Below are positions 11,991 through 25,108 of a DNA stretch of 64,000 nucleotides, piece by piece. The position numbers and the translations under genes are program-made. Source of the stretch: Patiria pectinifera (taxonomy: Eukaryota; Echinodermata; Asteroidea; Valvatida; Asterinidae); the NCBI GenBank assembly GCA_029964075.1, contig CM057129.1:10531430-10595429 (forward strand), in the 5' to 3' direction. Within the stretch, counting starts at the first letter, position 1, and each line of letters starts with the position of its first letter. The notes below the pieces were generated by a model that ran no database searches, had not been told where the DNA came from, and saw only the letters and a list, made by a program, of their open reading frames with translations.

Positions 11991-13055
11991 GTCAGGCCAC
12001 ATTAATTTTTAGATTCTTATTAAGTACTTAAATCTGCGATTATAGTTAACAATTCTAATCTCTTTGATATTACAAATTATTGCAAACAAAGTCAGTTAAT
12101 TACCTGTATTTTTGTAAATTTTTATTTGTTTTGATTTCTAGATTTGGGGATCGTGTTAATGAAAGGCCGGGTTAACATTGGTTGAGGATGGTTGGGGTGG
12201 AGGATGAATGATTAGTGGTGTCGAGGGGGTTAGGGATTGAAGATGAGGGGCGGGGAGCAAAATATGATGCCGATTGTTACTTATCTTTCAATAATTCATC
12301 AAGAACAATAAATGACACTAAGACGATGGTGTAGTCTACTTATCCCATTTACCCCACGGATTCTTAATATGCTAAAACATGTAGACAGAACAAAATGAGA
12401 AATGAAAAATGCTGGATGTCAGGCCCATGTATCTTTGCCCCCCCCCTCTCCCCCAACACAACCGGAAGCCCACCGACAGTGTTGTTCTGCATCCGCCTGT
12501 GAAGGGCAGGCTGTCCAGGTTGGCTTTGGTTTGAAGGGTGGTAGAGATAAGGTGGTTGCGTTTCGCAGATTAATGGGAGATGGGTGAGAATGAGAGGGAG
12601 AGCATTGGTGAGAGAGGCTGAATAGGGTGAAAGCTGTACGATATCCTCACACGCTCATCTTACAAACGCCGGGTATGTTAGGGCCAGGGTCATCGCCACG
12701 TGCATGGGGGAGGTGGGTGTGTGCAGGGGCGGAACCAGGAATTTTCGCAGGAGGGAGGGATTCATCGGCAAAACAAATCTGAAATGCAGACAGGTTTTTT
12801 TTTTCTCCGGACACTTGGCCGCCAAAAGGCGGACATTATTATTGTTACCAGTAAAACATGATCTTCCGCATTTTTTTAAATATCCGTTGGCAGATTTATT
12901 TCATTAAGAATAGCTTTGCTGTACGTTCCCATCGTGGTAAACCATGGCCCCGGATACAAATTTTCTTTTCCTACACTACACCCACATACATGGTTGTTTA
13001 GCGCCCTCTACGATACTTTCATGATACGTACGCAGGTTTATAATTATATTTCCCC

Positions 13056-13135
13056 CCACATTTTTGCGAGCAGTAGGATAGCACAGTCGATAGGGTTGTG
13101 ATTTTGCATTGCGAGGTTGCCGGTTCGATCCATCG
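13056..13135 (+). mobile_element. tRNA-like SINE head, X copy 2
   Basis: TAGCACAGTCG fits the A-box and GGTTCGATCC fits the B-box of a type-2 RNA polymerase III promoter, about 40 bp apart. A second copy lies at 28033-28110. The equivalent place in X copy 1 (about 665-690) lacks both boxes. No acceptor-stem closure is seen, so this is not called a tRNA gene. Confidence 0.5.
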
Positions 13136-15943
13136 TTGTTTTGTCCCCGATTTTTTTTCTTTCTAACCATAGGCTTCAGAGGATATTTTGTTAAAGGGAA
13201 ATAAAGTCCGAATTTCAGTACGTTCGAATTCATTTCTTTTTTTTTTCTAATTTATATTTTCTTCTCACGTTTTTAGAAAAGTAAATTCCAAAACGCCATA
13301 GCGTACACCTATTATGCGGATGACGTTTGGGAGAGAAAACAATCGCGCCCATGCAGGATGGTAAAGGGTGCACACCGGTAAATAGGCCTTAACCCATCCG
13401 CCGAGTGCATGAAAGAAAGTTAAACCTTCAAAATATTCTATATTAGAGAGTTCTGAGAGCCATCAAATTGGGGATTTGAAGAGATAAGGCAATGAACCCT
13501 CTGGCCCGGACTTGGGGCTTCCAATCCTGAGCATTTTGGATGCAATTGGGCTCGAAAGTGGCGCTATTGTGCCATGTTGTGGAGGGATCGATTTTCAAGA
13601 TGGCTACTGTTGCACTTTTGGGAAAAATTATGGGTCGCTTTCTTTGGGTGAGAATATCTCGAAAAGTCAATGGTCAACCCACAAAAAAATGAAAATAAAG
13701 TAACAGATGACATGTTAATTACCTTTTTACTGTGCAACTATACCTGTGAGAGTTCTGAGTATTTTTACAAGAATTTTGAAGTATCGGCATTTAACACTGG
13801 TGTCTATGGGAATTTTAATACAGGGCTGCACCCCAAGACATGTAATTCGACTCCCAAAAACATGTGATAAATAGGCCAAGATGTTTTAAGTTGTAAGTTT
13901 GGTCAGTGATCGGGCTTGATGTATAACTCATAAGGAGATTCTATTTCGCGAGCAACCGTCAAACAACTAATGAAAGTTTCTTTCGAGAAAGGGCGCGCTA
14001 AATAAAAGTTTCCATCAATAGAGGGGGCGCCTCATAAATACTGGTACTCATCGGCAGAAACCATAAGCCTCAAAACATTATCTTCAATTGTGTGTTTTCT
14101 GTTGGTGTCCTCCCAAACTGGTAATGTGGCCCCTCCCCTCCCCCATGCCCCCAGCTGCCAATGGTGCTGCTCCTCAGACACTCCGGTTGAGACTGATTCC
14201 CTATAAATGATTCTCTCATCCAAACTTCATTTAAGAAAAAAAAGGCTCTGGATTCACCTCAACGACATCTAGCTCCCACTACTCCAGACTGATGGGTCTC
14301 CTATACCTTAGGTCCTCGGCTACACCTAAACTGATGGTCTCCTATACTCTAGGTCCTTCCTCTACTGAGACTGCAACCTAACTGTACCACTTCATTGGGC
14401 ACACCAAGGTTGCTCTATGATCCTACCTACTTGACATCCACACAGGATGCAACTTCACACTTCATCGATTTCGCGTTTGCTATACTGGTGTTTAATTTCT
14501 TACTGAGCATACTGACCGGAATGTCGAGTTTATACGTCTGGTTCTTTTCAGAACCATTCACTTAGTTGAGAAATTATTCGCACACGGTGTTTCCGCAAAC
14601 CTTTCATTATTTGTTAAACGTATTTACCAAATTGAATTCAATGTACAAGTTACCTAGATTGCACACTTGTTATGCGAGTAGTGAAGATATCCTGAAACAT
14701 TTTTATATTTTCGCTAAACTCAACCGGGTTTGAAAACGCTTGCCCGCTAAACTCAATCGGGTGTGAAAACGCTTGCCCGTATTTAAGTACATTTGAAAGA
14801 AAGTTTTGCATTTTTTAATGAGCGAGGGTGAGAAATTGGACTAAAATTTCAATGAAGACTTTGCTGCTTTAAAACTCACATAATTATGTCTTCTACAAAC
14901 ATTTATGTAATTGACTTACTAGCACCCTATTATTGGTTAAACTCTCTCGCGTGAGCGGTCACTCTACTAATTATCACCACCTAGACACGCACTATAATAT
15001 TAATGAGTCTGTATTTCATAGGGTCCTAAATTCACGCTACTCCGGATAAGAGACACCCCGGCGGAGACACGCCCAGTGCAGTATCATCCATTAATCCTCG
15101 GAAGGATTTGTTTTCTTTCTAAAAGAAAAGAAAACGAAAACAAAGAAGGAAATAAGTTTGAATTGCGCCATAGTGGACCAATGACTCTTAAATGTCATTA
15201 TTGTTTTTGTTTTGTTCTTGTGTGCCAAATTATTTTCATTGGATTTTTAACGTGTTAAAAGTTTAGTCTTAGAGTTTAATTCTGATGAAATGATTGTTTA
15301 CGATTTAATGCAATTTTAGTTGTCAATGCGACACTATCAGAGCATTGTTAAAATGCAGTTATAATTCTATTGCAAACGATTATTTTATTGTCCAAAAGGT
15401 GTTGTTTATTTTCAAGTGCATTAACATTTCATAATATCTCTTTGTTTAATAGCTTAACTAATTTAGTAATATCATGTGATAAGATATAGAATATAAATTC
15501 GAAAAAAACAATGTTTTAAACACTCTAGTTTTTGATAATGTGGGACATTCACGCCCCTTTTAATACACTCTAGAAGAACGAAATCGATTTCTCCGGAAAG
15601 TATAATTGCAAAGACATTTTGAATATTTACAACAACAAATATCGTTTGTCGTCGAAATGAACGAGCAAATACCAATCTGACTCTTGTGAACAAACGTCTC
15701 ATTAAGTACTTCCATTCGTTCATATTATTAACAATTCTACTCAAATTGATATTAAAAATATTTGCACCAATTCAGTGAATTACTTTGAATTTCTGTATAG
15801 TTATTTTGCTGTTTTGTTGTCTTGAATTTGGGGTTCGTGTTCAAGGCCCGGTACAGATGTGTGTCGAGGGGGTTAGGGGTTGAAAATGGGAAGGGGCAAC
15901 AAAACTGATACCAATAGATATTTACCTTTCAATAATTGAACTA

Positions 15944-16217
15944 GAGCAGCTACAACGTGGTCGGGCCGCTGACACGTAAAGGCGCCTATGGCTGCCGGCC
16001 ACAACGAACCATATATGACCACGGAGCACAGCCCGAGATCGAAAGTATTTGATTTTGCCGGAGGGAGGAAAACTGGAGGGCCCGGAGAAAAACCCTCGTG
16101 GCACTGGAGAGAACCAACGCACAACTCTACTCACACGTGATCCGCGGCCAGGATTCGAACCGTAGTCACCTTGGTGAGAGACTAGCACTTTACGCACAAG
16201 CCACCCACGCCACCCAA
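15944..16217 (-). mobile_element. tRNA-derived SINE, X copy 2
   Basis: Same SINE as at 2806-3114, with a clean B-box GGTTCGAATCC on the minus strand. Its distal part is missing: the copy begins at GCTACAACGTGG, fused to upstream sequence. Confidence 0.6.
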
Positions 16218-17599
16218 AATGCTAGTATAATGTAGTCAGGAAAAATAATGAGGGAAAAATTAAACGCATCCCCACGCCTATCAATTCTGTAACGGCCAGC
16301 TTGCCGGGTATCAGGCCCTTTTACCTGCCCTCCTTCAACTGGACTCACAGCCTAACATAACCGGAAGCACATAGACCATTTGGTTCTGTATCCGCCTTGA
16401 AGGGGCAGGGTGTCCAGGCCGTTTGGGTCTGAAGGTTGTAAGACATTCATTAGGTAGTTGCGTCCTGCACATTGATGGTAGATGGGTGAGATGGGGGTGG
16501 GGGTGGCAAAGCCTTGGTGAGAAAGGCTTGATAGGGTGAAAGTTGAACCCACGTCAGCTTACGGGCAGGTATGTTAGGGGTAGGGTCGTGATTTTCAAAT
16601 ATCCGATGGCAGATTTATTTCAGTTAAAATGTTAGTGCTGAACGTTCGGGGGAGGCGCTTAACTCTTTGAATTGCTCCCTCCAGCAAACGAGGAGTCTTA
16701 ATTACCGTGTCTTTAATGAACCACGCCAATGGGTAATACTTCGTGGCGTAATATCTCTCGAAATACTAGGTTTGAAACGACACACCCTAGATAGGTTTAA
16801 GATAGGTACTTTTTGGAATTGTGGGCAGTATTGTTCCGCTAAAAATCAGGCACACTCAGGGGCACACTTAGTGATTATTTTGGACCTTCGATCGAATATG
16901 GGCCATCGTCTTTTCAATTTGTCTCAGTAGGTACTCTAATAGGCCGGCCCATTGTAGGGGGAAAACTGTTGGATGTCATGGGCAAAACATTGATGAGTGA
17001 ATTACTAAAAATAGTGGCACTCGATAGGATTTACTTTTCCTCTTCCTTTCGACGAAATTTTTAATAGAAAAGGGAACAACAGCACTCTAGCGTTGAATAA
17101 GCACCCGCCCCCTTCTCCGCCTAAGCATATTGGTTCGGGATCCGCCGTTTGCTGCCCAGGGTGGTAAAAAGGGGGAATTAAGGGATGATTGGGGCAGGGG
17201 TTTAATATGGGGATTCGTGCTGGGCTTGGAAATCGGGTTATTGAATGCTAGTGTTTCCTAAGGAAAGAAACTTGTTGCACATGGTAGGATCCGAACAGTT
17301 GGGGTATGTTTGGCATTAGGTTTGATTAGGCGAGGGTCAAGATCGGGGTTGGCATAATTATGTGTTTGGTTTTTGGTATAGGTTTGGGCTCGATAAGCGG
17401 AGGTGGGAGGGCCTCAATTAGCGAGGAGGGGGTTCTGCAGGTGCCAGGTCGATTGCATGCCGAGAAGTTGGCCGGGCCGAGGGCACGTTTGACTAGTGGA
17501 TGGAGATAGATGAATGGTTATAATTAAGTTGCCTTTGGGAACGGCTGCAATCTGCAGAATAAGTACACTTCATCGTAAGAGGGCGGCAACTGTACATGC

Positions 17600-18167
17600 A
17601 CCTGATAAATTACTAAGCCTTCGTGTTTCCATCAAAAATGTAGACTGCATAACCTGACTACAAAATACTAGCCACCAAATGCGTGGCTCCATTAAATAAC
17701 ACGGAGCGCACAACAAACACTGATTGAATCACGTATGGCCGGTGTACGTCATTATTCTATCCACCAATCATAGTTAGTCACCCAACAAGTCGGTGACCAC
17801 AAGTGAGTGGTCTGTGATTGACAAGTGCCAATCACAATACACGTGTTTGAATGTGTCACCGACATCCATACGATCATTCCACCAATTAGATGCGTCTATT
17901 TGAGTGTCGGTGATACAAGCTTCGGGTTTAACGTGTGGCAATGTAGCATTAACATCATTTCCGTCTCACAAATATGGAGCGAGTCGGTGATGTGTGATTG
18001 ACAGCGCGCAGGGGCCAATCACAAGTTCCTCAGTCACTGCTCGGGAAATCCACGTCAATATTTAAGTCACAAGCTGCCGGCTCACTCCTCACAACGACTG
18101 CAGCTCATGTTCACGTCTAGACGACAACACGAGAGCACTATTTGCAAGAGCGAACAAGAATTGCACG
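17600..18167 (+). promoter_or_regulatory. Orphan promoter and exon 1, Y copy 2
   Basis: Same layout as the C1q-1 promoter: CCAAT at 18015, TATTTAAG at 18059-18066, and a conserved non-coding exon ending GCACG with donor GTGAGT at 18168. No C1q coding exon follows before the next promoter at 21148, because the intron is cut off at the junction near 21046. If transcribed, it could splice over the second promoter to C1q-2, an alternative first exon; that is inference. Confidence 0.65.
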
Positions 18168-21045
18168 GTGAGTTTTTGATACAATCCTTTACGATAATTC
18201 TTCCAACTTTGGGATTGATCTTTTTGATTTATGATATTGAAAAAAATGTGCTTATAGCCAAAACAGTGCGCTGTAAATATTTCCGACCATGATGATCCCG
18301 TTTCCATACGTTAACTCGATAACTTATCGATAGGTGCTTGAATAATCACCAGATATTATAACGTATATAAGGCCAAAAAAAAGTCTCGGGTTTCTGGTAT
18401 GGAGCTTGCCCAAAAAGTGGTGCGGCGATTTTTGTTTTTTTGTTTTTTTTTACCTGTTTTTTTTTGCTTCAAATGTCGGCAGATGACTGCAAATGGTGCC
18501 CGACTAAAAGTGCAAATATTATGGGAGACTAGAGAGGCCACATAAAGCTTATTCTCGATCATAACCTCATCTAAAAACACGTTAAAATTGTGAGGCAGCA
18601 GGATTCCAGGAGACATCATCTTTCATTGCAACAAAAAAAAAAAGTTTTTCATTTTGCCGACACGCATGGCTTCGGCGACGCGAGCGCATACCAGAAATCG
18701 GAGACTTTTTTGGGGGGCCTAATATAGCTGAATTGGCTCTTAGTCTGAACAGTTGCTGCAGATTCATACCAACATTTCATGAGGCCAAAGTTTCAGGCAA
18801 GAAAAGCTAAGAGCAAACTAATCAGGGTTTTTATTTTATTTGTTCGGAATAAGGAATTCCTGTCTGACGATATTATCGCTGCTACTTCCATGGTGCACTC
18901 TCAACATACAATTGTCCACAATTCTGACTGATTTTTCTAGCTCTTGAAAATTCACTTGTATTGTATACCGATAACACACTATAAATCTATGGATGTTTTA
19001 TAGTTTTTATTGCCATTGAGGTTCGCCAGATTTCCAGTCATACCTGGCTGAAGGTTCTAAAGAGCGCATTTCATCAAGTTGCATATTGTTATTGAGGTTC
19101 ACGCAATTACACAATATTTCAGATGATAAATTAAAACTTGTTTTGGTGTAAAGAAAGGAATACTGCGAGAGCTGAACACTTGCCCCATAATATCAGTACG
19201 ACTATTCACCCCCTTTATTTTCCATTCACCCCCTATATTTTCTTGCTAGATTTCCCTGTTAATTGTATCAAACAGAAAATCTCTATGCGATGCGCTCACC
19301 TTTTTTTTTGGCAATCACTCTAACTAATTCAGGATAAAAGATTTTGCGGAAGTTGGCCACGGAAGAACGTTTAAAGGAAATCGGGACATCTCAAACATCC
19401 TGTCCTATGTTGTGTTATTGAAAATTGGGATAATCTCAATACCCTCTGTGCTTTGTTTTTAAACTGTGTCATTTCACTAGTTGACAGTGCGCCATTCCGG
19501 TTTGATCACTATACACGTATAGGTCTAAGCATTACTTTTAAGCATTGCGTGATAAAAGTGTCACTGGTCAGAATAGACTAGAGGGCGCACATACGAACGG
19601 ACCGGACCATGATCACACTTTATTCAAGTTCAAATTGCTTTATGTAGCTGGATTCATTTCTAGGAATCATGTAAATAGTTGAAGTTCGTACAGATTTTTC
19701 GGGCCGTCTGCTCTGCTGTCCGACTTCAACGTTTGAAGCACTAGCTTTTAGAATAATTCACTTTGCATTTAGGGTTCCACTGATTCTGTTAAATATCTTT
19801 TTGAAAAAACAATATTTTTAGTGTTTAAGGTGTGCAATAATAGTACAGATTTTCGAAGACCCTACAGATTTTCAGAGACACAGTCATGGTTGACAAACAG
19901 ATGGTGGCTGATGCTAATAGCCAAACAGGTGCGCTGATTTCCCACCACCGGGGAAACAATTCTTTTTGAAACGACAGTAACTTAACTGCGGTGGTCCACC
20001 TGTAATATTTTCGCCACTATACTTCACTGGTATCAGATCGGTCTTCCATATCAATGAAGAAAATAACTCAATAACTCATTTTTAAAAGCCAGCAATCTGC
20101 TCACGTGTAGATGATTTCTTTCGTGATAAAATTCAAGAACATTACATCAAGTGAGTATTTCTTGTTTTACATTTTCTCGCAATTTAGCGTTACAATAGCA
20201 TAGTATTTTGGCGGAAGACTGTGTTTGTTTATGCACCGAAAACGTTTTGGTCACCATTATAAATAGAAAACACGTCATTCGATTCAAAACAAAGGTGCGA
20301 CAGTGATATTTAAAGAAGTGAGGGATCCCCCTCCCCTACAACCACCGTCAAACCGTGACAAATGGCCAATCGTTGCTTAGAAATCCTATTTGAAGCATAC
20401 AGATTATTTAAAGACCATCATTAATGTAGGGTTTCCGGCTGAATTCGTTCAATTCAAATTTTAGATGAAAACAGTTTTGCTAATTCCTAAATCACTCAAA
20501 GTCGTTCTCAGACATGCAATTTTGTATATGAGGCCTGTCAATTTAGATTTTGCATCTTTCTTTTTAGAAAGGCAAATTACTCGTCATATCGTCACCTGGT
20601 TCTCCGGGAAAAAAAATAGTTTCATTTTTGTGTATGCCTACGTACAATTTACAAACTAAAAAAAAAAAAAAAATCAGAGAACTAGAAGAAATAAAAGAGA
20701 GATACAGATACCAAAGATTGAAGACTGACCGTCAATCGTATTGGCGAAACTTGAAGAAATTGGATTGATTTATAGTATTTTTTTCCATTATCTTTTTATT
20801 TCCACATGATGATAATAAAAATTAACATGTCAATATAAAAAAAATCTGTTTTTTTTTCGTAAGAGGCCGATTTTTGGGCGAGTGCTAAAAAGTTCATTCT
20901 TTCTGTCACTTTATAGACACTTAACGATACATTGTTAAGTTCTGATATGCAGGTTTCATGACATTTTAAATTTACTTTGTACGTTCCTTTATACATGTTT
21001 ATCAAAACCTCATGACATTATATACCTTGTTTTAACACTGCCACA
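18168..21045 (+). other. Truncated intron of Y copy 2
   Basis: Matches the first half of the C1q-1 intron and, at 19660-20160, parts of the C1q-4 intron (54960-55330, 57390-57460). It contains a MITE at 18370-18720. The sequence ends at CACTGCCACATAAT, equivalent to position 7921 of copy 1. No gene is seen. Confidence 0.65.
18370..18720. mobile_element. MITE with AGGCC...GGCCT termini
   Basis: The left end is AGGCCAAAAAAAAGTCTC and the right end is its imperfect inverse (GAGACTTTTTTGGGGGGCCT). Arms pair further through TTTCTGGTATG and CATACCAGAAA. The flanks, GTATATA before and AATATAG after, suggest a short TA-rich target duplication. The paralogous introns lack it, so it inserted after duplication. 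Confidence 0.7.
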
Positions 21046-21051
21046 TAATAT
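21046..21051. other. Duplication junction
   Basis: Left of this point the sequence follows copy 1 up to 7921 (CACTGCCACATAAT). Right of it the sequence follows copy 1 from about 5178 (ATGAAGCGAGTCAGTG). Both parents share AATAT at the crossover, a 5-bp microhomology. This is the breakpoint that put a second promoter inside the intron of the first. Confidence 0.8.
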
Positions 21052-21256
21052 GAAGCGAGTCAGTGATGTGTGATTGACAGCGCGCAGGGGCCAATCACAA
21101 ACCGGGCTTGCAAGTTCCTCAGTCACTGCTCGGGAAATCGACGTCAATATTTAAGTCACAAGCTGCCGGCTCACTCCTCACAACGACCGCAGCTCATGTC
21201 CACGTCCAGACGACAACCCGAGAGAACTGTTTGCAAGATCGAACAAGAGTTGCACG
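21052..21256 (+). promoter_or_regulatory. Core promoter and non-coding exon 1 of C1q-2
   Basis: CCAAT at 21091, TATTTAAG at 21148-21155, then the conserved short exon ending at 21256 before GTGAGT. The farther-upstream part of the control region (before the GAGTCAGTGATG motif) is absent because the junction cuts it off. Confidence 0.65.
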
Positions 21257-24200
21257 GTGAGTGTTTGAAACAGTCTTTGACGATAATTCTGTTAACTTTG
21301 GGATTGATCTTTTTGATATATGATATTGGCACTCATGTAATATAGCCAAAACAGTGCGCTCAAATATTTCCGACCATGATGATACCATTCCCATACGTTT
21401 ATTCGATAACTTATCATGCGATATTGGTGCTTGAATCTTAACCAGGTATTAGGTTGCATAGACTACAGCTGAATTAGCTGTAGTCTGAACAGTTGATGCG
21501 GATTCAGACCAACATTTTGTGAGGCCTAAATCAGGCAATGATATAGCCAAGAGCAAAAAAGTCAAGATTTTTTTTATTTGCATTTTAATTGCCCTAAATA
21601 CTGAATAGTGAGAAACAACTCTATACATTCCTGGACGTTTTATAGTTTTATTTGCCATTCAGGTTCGCCAGTTGTCCAGTCAAACCTGGCTGTAGGTTAT
21701 TCAAGAGTGTATTACATCTAGTTTCTTATTGTTATTGAAGTTCATGCACTTGCACAATTTTGTCAGATGATAAATTTAACCTTTTTGTGTTTTACGAAAG
21801 AAATCTTGCGAAAGCTCGACCGCTGATATTATCAGTAAGACCAATCACCTCCTTTATTTTCTCGCTAGTTTTCCCTGTTTATTGTCAAACCTAAAATCCC
21901 GATGCGATGCGCTGACTTTCCCCCCCCCCCCGGAAATCACTCTAGCTAATACAGGATAAAAAGGTTATGCGGAAGTTGGCCACGGAAAAAAACATTAAAA
22001 AAAAATCGTGACATCTGAAACATCCAGTCCTATGTTGTGTTATTGAAAATTCGGATAATCTCAATACATTTGGCGTAATGTGTTTTTTAAACTGTGTCTT
22101 TAAACCATTTCTGTTTATGGGTGCAGGCCAGCAAATCAGTCCGAAATTGCCTTCGCCGGCAAAATCACGAACTGCATGCCCTCAAATTGTTCAGAATTAG
22201 AGCATTTTGAAGGCCGTGAACTTGATTTTTTTTAAAAAGAACTTCAAGGTTTAAAGCCGTGCAGAAGACTGCGAGCTCGTATTTCTGTGAAATGTGGATA
22301 ATGGTTCGGCCCTTATGGCTCTATTTTGCAGTGGAGCGTAGCCGTCCATTTTCAAAATGGCGATTGGCTTCAGGACTTCTTTTAGGGGTGATCATCTTTG
22401 ATCACCTAAATGATTCAACCCCAGAAAACAGAAAAATGAAGTATGATGAAATAATCTTTAATTTGATGTACGTCTTGAACAGTCCTCAAAGAGTTATGTG
22501 TATTTTACCTGAATTTATGAAGTGGGGACATAAAACTTTTAACATTGGGGTATATTGAAATGCATTACTGGTCTGCAACGATAGGTCTAAGTGTTACCTT
22601 TAAGCGTTGCAGGATAAAAGTGTCAATTGTCATTATAGACTTTAGGGCGCAACGAACAAATTGAATCATGATCACACACATTTTATTCATGTTTAAATTG
22701 CCCCCCGGACATGCAAACAAAACAGAAACAGGAGAAAAAAGGGATTAAAATAAAAAGAAGAAAGAGGTGCGAATATCATATTGTTGTTAATTTAATTGGT
22801 TGGGGTTCAAATGTCTCTGGACACCCTCAAAAAATTATCAATCGGGAAAATGATATGGGGGGGGGGGTGCGCTTTGTCCTCCTCTACACACACACAATCC
22901 TGGCAACGCCTATGGCTGGATACATTTGTAGAAATCATGTTAAAAGATGAGGTTTGCACTCAGGTATTCGAGCGTCAATTTAGATTTTGCATCTTCCCTT
23001 AAAAAACCCCCCAGATTTCTTGTCCTAATTTCACCCGGTTCTTCATATTGGTTAATGACAAAACACGCATGAGATTTTTTTGTTTTCATGTTTACATGAA
23101 TTCCATCAGTTTCGTAAAACAAACCAACAAAAAATAAGAGAACGAAAAGAACTGAAAATGAGATATGCATGCAAACTAGAAAAAAGATTAACCGTTTATC
23201 GTGTTAGCGATAAGAAAAGAAATGTGATTGATTTTGAGTATCTTTTTAATTATCTTTTTATTTCCACAGAGTGATTACAACAATTAAAAAACTGGTTAAT
23301 ATGGTCTAAATATGAAAAAAAGTATATTTTTTGAGCAATAAACCTCATTTTGGGCGAGTGCTCAAAATGTCATTCTTTCTATAATCTAGCCACCTAACCA
23401 TGTTCCTGTCACGTGTCCTTCCCTGAATTTTTTTTTAAAAAGTGTGTAAATTGCTTCATGAAATTGTATCAAAAGTCATGTCATTTTATCATTTGTTTTA
23501 ATCCTAAAGGGGCTTGATTATTTTGACCATCTCTCAGCCGGGGGGGGGGGGGGCGGTACATGCATAGAACAACTCTTCATGAACAGACCCAAGAAATGTC
23601 ATGACTAAAGGTCACAGGGTTTTGGAATCATGGCTAATTGATTATTCATAGGTATGAATGGTTATGCTGGTCTGTGTAGACGACGTAAATTGGAAAATTA
23701 AGTTTTCAGTTTTATCTTTTTGATGCAAGAAATGCGCAAGGCTCGAGGCTAAAAAGTCATAAAAGCTCGGGTCGCGAAAAAGTAGAGGGGGGATTCCGCC
23801 CCCGTCCCGCCCCTTTAGGGTTAATACTGCCAAATAGTATTTTCAAGGGCGGATCCAGAGAGTTTATTGCCGGGCAAAGTTTGTGCTGGGAGAAAGAGTG
23901 AGGGTGGAAGGGCTCTCTCAATCGAAATTTGCCTTTTTGATTAATATTCGGTCACTGCCGGGGGAGGGCGCCCCCTCCGCACCCCTAGAGCCGCCACTGA
24001 TCTGGCTAAAATGCCGAATTTTATTAAACATGAATGACTTTTGTGAACGTAAGAATGATGTTGCATTCCCGAGCTTGACTGAAATCCAAAGCAAATTAAA
24101 TTCAAAGCAAATACGTCAATTGCCTACTTGTTTATGCGTATAGTGGAGATATCATTAAATAATTTGATCGTTCGCTAAATTCAACTGGGTTTGAGAATGC

Positions 24201-25108
24201 TAACGGGTTTGTATGCGAATTTGAAAGAAAGTGTTCACACAGTGAATGAGCAAGGTGTGAAATTGGACGGGAAAAACATATTTAAATGAAGGGTTTTTTT
24301 TGCAATTTTAAAAACTCAGACAATTATGCTTTCAAAAATGATTCAATGACTTACTAGTACCTCAAAAATACACAGATTGTTTTTTTGTGTAATGAATTTG
24401 AATAAAGGCTTTTGTGAAAACGTTTGAATCAATTTAATGTTGATTTCAGGCAGCAGTCAGGTTCCAGAGAAACATGTCACAAAGCGTCATTAAAACATGT
24501 TGCTTTTTTTCTGGGCGTATTCGGTCACGAAAATGCAAATAATCTTTGACCATTGTTTTTATTTGTGAATAATTGTTCCTGGTTTCGAATGATTATTGAT
24601 CAAAGTGAAAACAAAACCCTCAAAATTGTATTAAAATCAATGATTAAAGTATTTCTTTCTTTACTCAAGCATAAACGTTACCAGTTGTCTTTGTTTATTT
24701 TTTTCAGCCTACAGTGAACTCCTTTTAATCTTTTCTTGGACCTGATCTTCAAGACTTCAAGACCGAACCATCAAGGTCGATGTGATGATGTTTAATTGAT
24801 TCTATCATGAACGTGGAAAGGGCGTTCCCTCACATAAGACAAATAATGTAATTCGGTCTCCTTTACAAACTTTTACCGGCGGGCAAAACAATAATACTAA
24901 CAAGGGTGGATTGCCCGTAGTTGCCATGGCAACAGATTGAAAAAGAACCCTCCTTTTTATCTACATGTTATCCCCTTGCTCTCGGATAGGCCACTGCCGA
25001 CACATTCTCTGAATAATGATTCTTCCAAATTATGTCTCGTATACAAATTCTTCAGTTTATGTAGTGATTTTGTTTGTAATTTTAGGCCCTGTATTGTTTT
25101 CCTTTCAG
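21257..25108 (+). other. Intron of C1q-2
   Basis: Donor GTGAGT at 21257, acceptor TTTCCTTTCAG ending at 25108. It is collinear with the C1q-1 intron, and includes a family A MITE (22119-22577) and a hAT-like MITE (about 23843-24000). Nothing else is recognised. Confidence 0.6.
22119..22577. mobile_element. MITE family A, copy in C1q-2 intron
   Basis: Starts GGGTGCAGGCCAGCAAATC and ends ATTACTGGTCTGC; orthologous to the insertion at 6415 by shared flanks. Confidence 0.65.

Larger units (their letters stand above)
10386..12015 (+). mobile_element. Penelope-like retroelement, truncated, with inverted ends
   Basis: The ends are 77-bp inverted repeats, essentially perfect: 10386-10462 reads AATCTAAAAATTAATGTGGC and its reverse complement closes the element at 11939-12015. 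Between them lie the last part of a reverse transcriptase and a GIY-YIG endonuclease, the domain pair that defines Penelope-like elements, which often carry inverted or direct terminal repeats. The element is 5'-truncated, since only the RT part from motif YIDD on remains. It sits at the junction between module Y1 and module X2. Confidence 0.85.
12016..17600. repeat. Segmental module X, copy 2
   Basis: Collinear with copy 1 and with copy 3. It keeps the stretch 14035-15150 missing in copy 1, and 14235-14600 is private to this copy. It lacks about 130 bp upstream of the P-element target (junction near 16648, where ACGTTC meets GGGGGAGGCGC). No protein-coding gene is recognisable; open frames here are short and not shared between copies. 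Confidence 0.8.

Noticed and set aside
13056-13135. Functional tRNA gene
   Set aside because: A- and B-box motifs are good, but no acceptor stem closes and the sequence continues into repeat DNA; better read as a SINE head.
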